From Actinomycetes bacterium (lineage in GTDB: Bacteria > Actinomycetota > Actinomycetes > Streptosporangiales > Streptosporangiaceae): a stretch of DNA of 14,092 nucleotides. Of this stretch, positions 1 through 6,247 are shown one piece after another (the first letter of the stretch is position 1; every line of letters begins with the position of its first letter). The stretch is from assembly GCA_025964635.1 (NCBI GenBank), contig JAOPYP010000763.1:1-14092 (forward strand), read 5' to 3'. The notes under the pieces were generated by a model that saw only the letters and a program-made list of their open reading frames with translations, was not told the origin of the DNA and made no database searches. The position numbers were made by a program, and so were the translations under genes.

Positions 1-1887
1 GCCGCCGCCGCGGAGCCGGCCGTCCCGGAGCCGGCTGCCGCCCAGCCCGGCCCGCCGCCTGGCCCCGGTGAGGCGACCGCCCCCGACCCGGCCGACCAGC
101 GGGCCCTGTGGCTGCTCCCGGCCGCGGGCGGGGAAGGCCGCCAGGTCGTCGCGCCGCCGGGCGGCATCAGCCAGGTGGCCACCGCCACCGGAGCGGGCCT
201 GGCCGTGTTCACCGCGGGGGTCCTGCCCGGTGCCAGCCCGGCCGACACGGACGCACAGCGGCGCCGGGCCCGCGCCGACGCCGGCGTCACGGCGATCCTG
301 CACGAATCACCCCTGGTCCGGTACTGGGACCACGATCTCGGCCCGGACGAGCAGCGGCTCCTGGTCCACGACGTGCTGGCCGCCGAGGACGCCTGGAACG
401 GGCCGGCCGCCGCCGGCCCGGCCGGGGCCGTGCCGCCCCCGCGTGACCTGACCCCCCAGCCCGGCCGGGCCCTGGATGAGCACGCCTTCGACCTGACCCC
501 GGACGGCCGCGTGGCCGTCACCGGATGGTCCGTCGACGATGGCGGCGGCGGGCTGCGCAAGGACGTCGTCGCCATCGACACGGGCAGCGCGGACCGCCGG
601 ACCCTGCTGTCCGCACCGGGATTCGACTTCACCGCGCCGCGGATCTCGCCGGACGGCAAGCGGATCGTGGCCATCCGGGAACGGCACGAGAGCTATGAGC
701 AGGCCAGCGCGCTCACCGTGGTCATGGTGCCGCTGGAGGAAGCGGCGGCCGGGAACCGGGCGGAAACCCTGGACCTGCTCCCCGGGCTGGAGCACTGGCC
801 GTCGGAGCTGGCCTGGGCCCCGGATGGCTCGGGCGTGTTCGTCACCACCGCGGACCACGGCCGGGGCCCGGTGCTGCGGGCTGACCTCGACACCGGGGCC
901 GTCACCCGGCTGAGCACCGACCACGGGGCCTACTCCTGCGTGTGCCCATCGCCGGACGGCCAGTACCTCTACGCCCTGCGCTCGGCGATGGACAGCCCGC
1001 CGCGGGTGGTCCGGCTCGACGCGACCCGGCCCGGCGAGCCCGAGTTCCTCCCCGGCCCGGCCGCCCAGCCGCCGCTGCCCGGCCGGCTGGAGGAGATCGA
1101 GGCCAGCGCGGCCGACGGCACCCCGCTGCGGGCCTGGCTCGTGCTACCCGGCCCGGCGAGCGCGGACACACCCGCCCCGCTGCTTCTGTGGGTGCACGGC
1201 GGACCGTATTCGAGCTGGAACTCCTGGTCCTGGCGGTGGAACCCGTGGCTGATGGCGGCCAGGGGCTACGCGGTGCTGCTCCCCGACCCGGGCTTGTCGA
1301 CCGGCTACGGGCACGAGTTCCTGGCCCGCGGGCACGGCGCCTGGGGCGGCCTGCCGTTCACCGACCTGATGGACATCACCGACGCTGCCCTCGCCCGCGC
1401 GGACCTGGACGCCGGGCGGACCGCGGCGATGGGCGGATCTTTCGGCGGCTACATGGCGAACTGGATCGCCGGGCACACCCCCCGGTTCCGGGCCATCGTC
1501 AGCCACGCCAGCCTGTGGGCCCTGGAGCAGATGTTCGGGACGACGGACTGCCCGGCGGAGTGGCGCCGCCAGCTCGGGACGCCCGGCACCCAGCCGGGGC
1601 GGTACGCGGACAACTCCCCGGACCGGCACGTGTCCGCCATCACCACGCCGATGCTGGTCATCCACGGGGACAGGGACTACCGGGTCCCGGTCGGCGAGGC
1701 GCTGCGGCTGTGGACCGACCTGGCCAGCCGCCCCGGCCACCTGGCCGGGTCCAAGTTCCTCTACTTCCCGGACGAGAACCACTGGGTGCTCGGTCCCGGC
1801 AACGCGCGCATCTGGTACGAGACCGTGTTCGCGTTCCTGGCCCAGCACGTGCTCGGCGAGCCGTGGGCCCGCCCCGGCCTCCTGTGA
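1..1887 (+). CDS. S9-family serine peptidase (prolyl oligopeptidase / acylaminoacyl-peptidase type), 5' truncated by window
   Basis: The frame is open from the first base to the TGA at 1885-1887, giving 628 visible residues. A GTG at 175 is unlikely to be the start, because the upstream codons already read like the first propeller strands (LWLLPAAGGEGRQV). The start is therefore outside the window. The N-terminal ~350 residues look like the seven-bladed beta-propeller of S9 enzymes. The C-terminal part is an alpha/beta-hydrolase domain with HGGP near residue 399 (oxyanion region) and the nucleophile motif GGSFGGY (Ser codon 1438-1440, visible residue 480). It also has HGDRDYRVP (acid, residues 557-559) and ENHW (His codon 1780-1782, residue 594). 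The triad is complete, so an active peptidase removing short or N-blocked peptides is expected. Substrate cannot be inferred. No signal peptide can be judged without the start. It is followed by a 92-bp gap and menG, with no evident functional link. Confidence 0.9.
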   Translation, partial: AAAAEPAVPEPAAAQPGPPPGPGEATAPDPADQRALWLLPAAGGEGRQVVAPPGGISQVATATGAGLAVFTAGVLPGASPADTDAQRRRARADAGVTAILHESPLVRYWDHDLGPDEQRLLVHDVLAAEDAWNGPAAAGPAGAVPPPRDLTPQPGRALDEHAFDLTPDGRVAVTGWSVDDGGGGLRKDVVAIDTGSADRRTLLSAPGFDFTAPRISPDGKRIVAIRERHESYEQASALTVVMVPLEEAAAGNRAETLDLLPGLEHWPSELAWAPDGSGVFVTTADHGRGPVLRADLDTGAVTRLSTDHGAYSCVCPSPDGQYLYALRSAMDSPPRVVRLDATRPGEPEFLPGPAAQPPLPGRLEEIEASAADGTPLRAWLVLPGPASADTPAPLLLWVHGGPYSSWNSWSWRWNPWLMAARGYAVLLPDPGLSTGYGHEFLARGHGAWGGLPFTDLMDITDAALARADLDAGRTAAMGGSFGGYMANWIAGHTPRFRAIVSHASLWALEQMFGTTDCPAEWRRQLGTPGTQPGRYADNSPDRHVSAITTPMLVIHGDRDYRVPVGEALRLWTDLASRPGHLAGSKFLYFPDENHWVLGPGNARIWYETVFAFLAQHVLGEPWARPGLL

Positions 1888-1929
1888 CCGGGCTCCCGTG
1901 CGCCGGCCCGCGATGACCGGGCGCCCGTG
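1885..1929. repeat. imperfect 16-bp direct repeat spanning the peptidase stop codon
   Basis: TGACCGGGCTCCCGTG at 1885-1900 (beginning with the peptidase stop codon) recurs as TGACCGGGCGCCCGTG at 1914-1929. The copies match at 15 of 16 positions and are offset by 29 bases. The second copy contains the 10-bp palindrome CGGGCGCCCG. It may be a small duplication of the gene end. I see no clear terminator or promoter in the 92-bp gap to menG. Confidence 0.4.
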
Positions 1930-1979
1930 AGGGGGGAACTGAGATCGGGGAAACTGTGCCGCTGTGCCAGGCTGGGCCC

Positions 1980-2723
1980 ATGACGCGCGCGAACCTGGAC
2001 AAGCGGCCCGGTGAGGTCTCGGCGATGTTCGACCGGGTCGCCGGCCGCTACGACCTGATGAACGACGTGCTCTCGCTGGGCCAGGACCGGTGGTGGCGGC
2101 GCATCGTGGCCCGGGCGGTCGGGGCGCAGCCGGGCGAGCTGGTGCTCGATCTCGCCGCGGGCACCGGGACCTCGTCCCGGACCTTCACCACCGGCGGCGC
2201 CACCTGCGTGGCGTGTGACTTCTCCCTGGGCATGCTCCAGGTCGGGTCGCGCAGGCTGCGGCCGGCCCCGCAGGCCCCTCCGGCGGCCGGTGCTGCGGAG
2301 CGGGCCGGCCAGGTGCGGTTCGTGGCGGGCGACGCCCTCCAGCTGCCCTTCCGCGACCAGGCCTTCGACGCCGTGACGATCTCGTTCGGGCTGCGCAACG
2401 TGGCCGACCCGGGCGCCGCGCTCGCCGAGATGCTCCGGGTCACCCGGCCCGGCGGGCGGCTGGTCATCTGCGAGTTCGGCCACCTGCCCTGGCCGCGGGT
2501 GAACACGCTCTACGAGTCATACCTGGCCACCGCGCTGCCCGCCGTGGCGCGGCGGCTGTCCGGCAGCCCGGAGGCCTACGACTACCTGGCGGAGTCCATC
2601 AGGGACTGGCCGGCCCAGCCCGAGCTCGCCCGCCGGATGGCCGCGGCCGGGTGGTCGGCAGTACGCTGGCGGAATCTGAGCCTGGGCGTCGTGGCCGTGC
2701 ATCTCGCCCGCCGCCCGGGCTGA
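1980..2723 (+). CDS. menG: demethylmenaquinone methyltransferase (MenG/UbiE family)
   Basis: This 247-residue class I SAM methyltransferase performs the last step of menaquinone synthesis, C-methylation of demethylmenaquinone. Motif I is VLDLAAGTGT (residues 55-64). The family signatures DAVTISFGLRNVADP (130-144) and SPEAYDYLAESIRDWP near the C-terminus are clear, and the protein ends with the VRWRNLSLGVVAVH segment typical of UbiE/MenG. I chose the ATG at 1980 because MTRANLDKRPGEVSAMFD aligns with the N-terminus I recall for the mycobacterial enzyme (MSRAALDK...). An in-frame GTG at 1956 has a G-rich tract (1947-1950) five bases upstream and remains possible. The 1980 start has no convincing Shine-Dalgarno sequence. 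A short Pro/Ala-rich insertion (about residues 93-106) sits before the GDALQLPF segment. The neighbouring reductase and complex I genes make menaquinone the expected substrate rather than ubiquinone. Confidence 0.92.
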   Translation: MTRANLDKRPGEVSAMFDRVAGRYDLMNDVLSLGQDRWWRRIVARAVGAQPGELVLDLAAGTGTSSRTFTTGGATCVACDFSLGMLQVGSRRLRPAPQAPPAAGAAERAGQVRFVAGDALQLPFRDQAFDAVTISFGLRNVADPGAALAEMLRVTRPGGRLVICEFGHLPWPRVNTLYESYLATALPAVARRLSGSPEAYDYLAESIRDWPAQPELARRMAAAGWSAVRWRNLSLGVVAVHLARRPG

Positions 2724-2769
2724 CGGCCGCCGGGCAGAGGCCAGCCGCCCTGCGCCAGCCAGGCCAGGC

Positions 2770-2852
2770 CAGCCGACCCAGGCCCGCCAACCCAGGACCG
2801 CCGACCCAGGCCCGCCAACCCGGGCCAGCCAACCAGGCCAGCCAACCCAGGA
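2770..2852. repeat. six degenerate 14-bp tandem units (minisatellite-like)
   Basis: The units are 2770-2783 CAGCCGACCCAGGC, 2784-2797 CCGCCAACCCAGGA, 2798-2811 CCGCCGACCCAGGC, 2812-2825 CCGCCAACCCGGGC, 2826-2838 CAGCCAACCAGGC (one base short) and 2839-2852 CAGCCAACCCAGGA. The first four alternate GAC/AAC, suggesting a 28-bp higher-order unit that duplicated. Looser CCAGGC fragments continue upstream to about 2755. The array lies in the gap between menG and the flavoprotein gene. Fourteen is not a multiple of three, which fits non-coding DNA. Confidence 0.75.
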
Positions 2853-2905
2853 CCGCCCATGAGGCTCTCCGGACCAGGCCCGCCGCCCCCGGCCCGGGTT
2901 ACCGG

Positions 2906-2923
2906 CCCGCCCCGCGGGGCGGG
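2906..2923 (+). terminator. 18-bp perfect GC palindrome, possible terminator after menG
   Basis: CCCGCCCCGCGGGGCGGG is a perfect palindrome that can fold as a 7-bp GC stem with a CGCG loop. It lies 182 bp past the menG stop and about 44 bp before the palindromic operator. No T-tract follows, so it is not a canonical Rho-independent terminator. U-tract-less hairpins have been proposed as actinobacterial terminators. It could equally be a chance GC palindrome in this composition. Confidence 0.3.
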
Positions 2924-2966
2924 TTCGCGGGGGCGGCAAGAGAAGGTCTAGACTCCGGAAAGAGTA

Positions 2967-2986
2967 CTTGTGAAGCGGTTCACAAG
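2967..2986. promoter_or_regulatory. candidate Rex (NADH/NAD+-sensing repressor) operator upstream of the reductase-nuo cluster
   Basis: CTTGTGAAGCGGTTCACAAG has perfect 8-bp inverted arms around GCGG. Its inner 18 bases (2968-2985) fit TTGTGAA-N4-TTCACAA, the operator form known for Rex, the repressor released by a high NADH/NAD+ ratio that controls respiratory genes in actinobacteria and Firmicutes. The core also fits the CRP/GlxR pattern TGTGA-N6-TCACA; the AA/TT next to the spacer favours Rex. The AT-containing island stands out in very GC-rich surroundings and ends 20 bases before the GTG at 3007, where a repressor could act. Nearby candidate -10 boxes are TAGACT (2949-2954) and GACAAT (2995-3000). 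The latter would imply a near-leaderless mRNA. Neither has a good -35, so the promoter itself is not assigned. Confidence 0.65.
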
Positions 2987-3006
2987 ATAGTCAGGACAAT
3001 GTTCCC

Positions 3007-4452
3007 GTGACCCACGAAGTCCCCCTCAGTCCCCCGCCCGCTGAGGCGGCTACGCCGCCCGGCGGCGCCCCGGGCGGTACGCCTGAAGCCGGGCAGGCCA
3101 CCCCGGCGCAGCCAGCACCGCCGGCGCCGGTGTCCCCGGCGGCCGCCCCCGCCGGGCTGGCCGCCACCCGGATGGCCGCCACCGGGCCCGCGGCCACCGA
3201 GGAAGCCGACGTCATCGTGGTGGGCGCCGGGCCGGCGGGCTCGGCGACCGCCTGCTATCTGGCCCGGGCCGGGGTCGACGTGCTGGTCCTGGAGAAGGCT
3301 CAGTTCCCCCGCGAGAAGGTCTGCGGTGACGGCCTCACCCCCCGCGCGGTCAAGGCCCTGGTCGGCATGGGCGTGCCCGTGGGCGAGCAGGACGGCTGGG
3401 TGCGGAACAAGGGCCTGCGGATCATCGGCGGCGGGGTCCGGCTCGAGCTGCCCTGGCCCGAACTGTCCAGCTACCCCGGCTACGGGCTGGTCCGGACCCG
3501 GCTCGACTTCGACGAGATCCTCGCCCGCACGGCGCAGAAGGCCGGCGCGCGGCTCGCCGAAGGCGTGACCGTGACCGGCCCGGTGCTGGACGCCACCGGG
3601 CGCATTACCGGGGTCACCGCCCGGTCCACCGCCGACCCCGGCCAGCCGGAACGCAGTTACCGCGCCCGGGTTGTCGTTGCGGCGGATGGGAATTCTTCCC
3701 GGCTGTCCCTGGCGATGGGGCTGAGCAAGCGCGATGACCGGCCGCTCGGGGTGGCCGTCCGCACCTACTACACGAGCCCGCGGCACGACGACGACTACCT
3801 CGAGTCATGGCTGGACCTGTGGGACGGGCCGCGGCAGCTGCCGGGCTACGGCTGGATCTTCGGCATGGGCGACGGCACCAGCAACGTGGGGCTCGGCATG
3901 CTCAACACGTCGGACTCGTTCGGCAACGTTGACTACCGGGACCTGCTGCGCCGGTGGCTGGCCGGGCTGCCGGCCGAATGGGGCTACGTCGAGGAGAACC
4001 GCACCCAGCCCATCCGGGGGGCTGCCCTGCCGATGGGCTTCAACCGCACCCCGCATTACACCCGGGGGCTGCTGCTCGCCGGGGACGCGGGGGGCATGGT
4101 GAACCCCTTCAACGGCGAGGGCATCCCCTACGCCCTGGAGTCCGGGGAGCTCGCCGGCCGGTTCATCGCCCAGGCGCTGGCCCGGCCCGACGCCGCCGGG
4201 GCCGAGCGGGTGCTGATGGCTTACCCGCAGGCGCTCAAGGCCGCCTACGGCGGCTACTACACTCTCGGGCGCAGGTTCGTTCAGGCGATCGGCAATCCGA
4301 AGGTCATGCAGTTCGCGACCAAGCACGGGATGCCGCGCCCGGCGCTGATGAGGATCACCCTGAAGTTGCTGGCCAACCTCACCGAGCCGCGCGGGGGCCA
4401 TGCGACGGACCGGGTGATTCATGCACTGTCTAAGATGACGCCGGCGGCGTAG
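3007..4452 (+). CDS. geranylgeranyl-reductase-family FAD flavoprotein, probable MenJ-like menaquinone reductase
   Basis: The product is 481 residues from the GTG start. It has an FAD Rossmann motif VIVVGAGPAGSA (GAGPAG at 73-78) followed by LVLEK. Next come the signature KVCGDGLTPRA (Cys106) and the second FAD motif GDAGGMVNPFNGEG (359-372). This is the geranylgeranyl reductase family, which reduces isoprenoid double bonds. Actinobacterial members include MenJ, which saturates one isoprene unit of menaquinone. MenG upstream and complex I downstream support that role, though archaeal-type lipid or chlorophyll-type activity cannot be excluded from sequence alone. The first ~55 residues are Pro/Ala-rich with no fold. 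An in-frame ATG at 3172 would give a 426-residue protein closer to the usual length, but it has no Shine-Dalgarno sequence. The upstream GTG is kept because the operator lies just before it. A 60-bp gap separates it from nuoA, so co-transcription is plausible. Confidence 0.85.
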   Translation: MTHEVPLSPPPAEAATPPGGAPGGTPEAGQATPAQPAPPAPVSPAAAPAGLAATRMAATGPAATEEADVIVVGAGPAGSATACYLARAGVDVLVLEKAQFPREKVCGDGLTPRAVKALVGMGVPVGEQDGWVRNKGLRIIGGGVRLELPWPELSSYPGYGLVRTRLDFDEILARTAQKAGARLAEGVTVTGPVLDATGRITGVTARSTADPGQPERSYRARVVVAADGNSSRLSLAMGLSKRDDRPLGVAVRTYYTSPRHDDDYLESWLDLWDGPRQLPGYGWIFGMGDGTSNVGLGMLNTSDSFGNVDYRDLLRRWLAGLPAEWGYVEENRTQPIRGAALPMGFNRTPHYTRGLLLAGDAGGMVNPFNGEGIPYALESGELAGRFIAQALARPDAAGAERVLMAYPQALKAAYGGYYTLGRRFVQAIGNPKVMQFATKHGMPRPALMRITLKLLANLTEPRGGHATDRVIHALSKMTPAA

Positions 4453-4498
4453 GCATTTCATCCTGCCTCGTAGCCGAAACGCACACATGGAGAAGGGG

Positions 4499-4506
4499 AA
4501 AGGAGG
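4499..4506 (+). promoter_or_regulatory. strong ribosome binding site of nuoA
   Basis: AAAGGAGG lies six bases before the nuoA ATG at 4513. The 60-bp gap after the flavoprotein stop (4453-4512) holds this site and no promoter or hairpin that I can support. That leaves the region before 3007 as the best visible promoter location for nuo. Confidence 0.8.
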
Positions 4507-4512
4507 CGCCTC

Positions 4513-4872
4513 ATGCTGAGCTTGTACGTTCCGATCCTGGTACTCGCCGGGCTGGCCGCCGTCTTCGCGATCTTCTCGCTCGGGCTGGGGGCCTTCACCG
4601 GCCCGAAGCGCTGGAACCGGGCGAAACTCGAGGCGTACGAGTGCGGGATCGAGCCGACCCAGCAGCCGGGCAGCAGCCGGTTCCCGGTGAAGTACTACCT
4701 GACGGCGATGCTGTTCATCCTCTTCGACATCGAGATCGTGTTCCTCTACCCGTGGGCCGTGGCGTACGACAACCTCGGCGCCTTCGGCCTCGTCGAGATG
4801 GTGCTCTTCATCGTCACCGTTCTGGTCGCGTACGCCTACGTATGGCGGCGCGGCGGTCTGGAGTGGGACTAG
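4513..4872 (+). CDS. nuoA: NADH-quinone oxidoreductase subunit A (complex I membrane subunit)
   Basis: NuoA is a 119-residue protein with three expected transmembrane helices, at about residues 5-27, 60-82 and 87-110. It belongs to the membrane arm next to the quinone site. The loop between helices 1 and 2 carries the family motif YECGIEP (Cys44), followed by SRFPVKYYLTAMLFILFDIEIVFLYPWA. This spans the conserved acidic residues (Asp, Glu) in helix 2 that belong to the proton-transfer route. The C-terminal tail VWRRGGLEWD is typical of the family. Length is normal. The ATG at 4513 is fixed by the AAAGGAGG ribosome binding site six bases upstream. It is the first gene of the nuo operon, and nuoB starts three bases after its stop. 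Confidence 0.97.
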   Translation: MLSLYVPILVLAGLAAVFAIFSLGLGAFTGPKRWNRAKLEAYECGIEPTQQPGSSRFPVKYYLTAMLFILFDIEIVFLYPWAVAYDNLGAFGLVEMVLFIVTVLVAYAYVWRRGGLEWD

Positions 4873-4875
4873 CCG

Positions 4876-5529
4876 ATGGGTGTCGAAGAAAAGCTGCCGA
4901 GCGGGATCCTGCTCACCACGGTCGAGAAGGTGGCCGGTTACGCGCGGAAGAGTTCGGTCTGGCCGGCCACCTTCGGCCTGGCCTGCTGCGCGATCGAGCT
5001 GATGCAGACCGGCGGCCCGCGGCATGACCTGGCCCGGTTCGGCATGGAGCGGGCCTCCAACACGCCGCGCCAGGCCGACCTGATGATCGTGGCCGGCCGG
5101 GTCAGCCAGAAGATGGCGCCGGTGCTCCGGCAGATTTACGACCAGATGGCCGACCCCAAGTGGGTCATCTCGATGGGCGTGTGCGCCTCCAGCGGCGGCA
5201 TGTTCAATAACTACGCGATCGTGCAGGGCGTGGACCACGTCGTGCCGGTGGACATCTACCTGCCGGGGTGCCCGCCCCGGCCGGAAATGCTGCTCGACGC
5301 GATCGTGAAGCTGCACGACAAGATCCAGAACATGAAGCTGGGCGTGAACCGTGAGCATGAAGTGACCGAGCTGGAACAGGCCCGGCTGCGCCGGCTGCCG
5401 CTGACCGCCAGCCTGGCGGGCGGCCAGTCACACAACCCGGCGGGCGGCCCCACGATGCTGGGCACCCCCGGGCTCGCTACGCCAGCACCGGGGGCGCCGC
5501 CGGCCGAGGCGGGAGCAGCCGGTGAGTGA
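4876..5529 (+). CDS. nuoB: NADH-quinone oxidoreductase subunit B (N2 cluster subunit)
   Basis: NuoB is a 217-residue peripheral-arm subunit holding the terminal [4Fe-4S] cluster N2, which passes electrons to menaquinone. The four ligands are visible: the tandem Cys37-Cys38 in GLACCAIELMQTGGPRHD, Cys103 in MGVCASSGGMFNNYAIVQG and Cys132 in VDIYLPGCPPRPE. The conserved core ends near residue 165. After it comes a tail of about 50 residues rich in Ala, Pro and Gly with no recognisable fold, longer than in the short bacterial homologues. The gene starts three bases after nuoA. It overlaps the start of nuoC by eight bases, implying translational coupling. Confidence 0.97.
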   Translation: MGVEEKLPSGILLTTVEKVAGYARKSSVWPATFGLACCAIELMQTGGPRHDLARFGMERASNTPRQADLMIVAGRVSQKMAPVLRQIYDQMADPKWVISMGVCASSGGMFNNYAIVQGVDHVVPVDIYLPGCPPRPEMLLDAIVKLHDKIQNMKLGVNREHEVTELEQARLRRLPLTASLAGGQSHNPAGGPTMLGTPGLATPAPGAPPAEAGAAGE

Positions 5530-6247
5530 GAAGACCCCACCCAACGAGCCCGAACCTGACGAGGCGGCGCTGGCGGGCCGGGAGCGCCTGAACGAGCAGG
5601 TGGTCCGGACCGGCATGTTCGGCACCCAGACCACCGGGGACACCTCCGGCTACGGCGGCCTGCAGGTCCGGCGGGCCCCGCCGCCCTTCACACCGCGGCC
5701 CTACGGCTCGTACTTCGACGAGGTCGCCGACGCGCTGACTGCCCGCCTGGAGGCGGATGGCGGCGGCTTCGACGAGGCCGTGGAGCGGGTCATCGTCGAC
5801 CGCGGCGAGCTCACCCTGCACGTCCGCCGGGAGCACCTGGTCGCGGTGGCCCGGCTGCTGCGCGACGAGCCGCCGCTCGCGTTCGAGCTGTGCGGTGGCG
5901 TGTCCGGAGTGCACTACCTCGCCGACGTGGGCCGAGAGCTGCATGCGGTGTACCACCTGGTGTCGATTACGCACAATCGCCGGCTGCGGCTCGAGGTGAG
6001 CGTGCCCGACGCCGACCCGCACGTGCCCTCCGTGGTGAGCGTCTACCCGACCTGCAACTGGCACGAGCGCGAGACCTGGGACTTCTTCGGCATCGTTTTC
6101 GACGGGCATCCCGCGCTGACCAGGATCGAGATGCCGGACGACTGGAAGGGCCACCCGCAGCGGAAGGACTACCCGCTGGGCGGGATCCCAGTCGAGTACC
6201 GCGGCGCCACCGTGCCGCCGCCGGATGAGCGGAGGTCGTACACGTGA
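5522..6247 (+). CDS. nuoC: NADH-quinone oxidoreductase subunit C (30-kDa subunit)
   Basis: The 241-residue NuoC is a structural subunit of the peripheral arm, packed against NuoD and NuoB near the quinone channel, with no cofactor. The signature segment is YPTCNWHERETWDFFGIVFDGHP, followed by IEMPDDWKGHPQRKDYPLGG, the classic 30-kDa-subunit pattern. The first ~65 residues are a hydrophilic, Glu/Pro-containing extension absent from minimal homologues and contain the actinobacterial-looking segment MFGTQTTGDTSGYGGL. The start is the GTG at 5522, eight bases inside the nuoB 3' end, with a purine-rich GGCGGGAG upstream. The stop overlaps the nuoD start as GTGA. It is not fused to NuoD, unlike E. 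coli NuoCD. Confidence 0.95.
   Translation: MSEKTPPNEPEPDEAALAGRERLNEQVVRTGMFGTQTTGDTSGYGGLQVRRAPPPFTPRPYGSYFDEVADALTARLEADGGGFDEAVERVIVDRGELTLHVRREHLVAVARLLRDEPPLAFELCGGVSGVHYLADVGRELHAVYHLVSITHNRRLRLEVSVPDADPHVPSVVSVYPTCNWHERETWDFFGIVFDGHPALTRIEMPDDWKGHPQRKDYPLGGIPVEYRGATVPPPDERRSYT

Noticed and set aside
175..1887. GTG at 175 as the true start of the S9 peptidase.
   Set aside because: The frame is open to the window edge and the upstream codons look like propeller sequence, so the gene is treated as truncated by the window.
2968..3000. A standard -35/-10 promoter using TTGTGA with GACAAT.
   Set aside because: The spacer would be 21 bases, too long for a normal sigma-70-type promoter. I left the promoter unassigned and kept only the palindromic operator.
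2651..3010. A plus-strand frame running from menG through the tandem repeats to TGA at 3008-3010.
   Set aside because: It begins inside menG, its product is repeat-derived Pro/Ala/Gln sequence, and the repeat unit of 14 bases is not a multiple of three. Only its last codons (ATG-TTC-CCG) are mentioned as a possible leader.
3805..5358. A 517-codon minus-strand frame opposite the flavoprotein, nuoA and nuoB.
   Set aside because: It shadows three well-supported genes, crosses their boundaries, and shows no recognisable domain or ribosome binding site.
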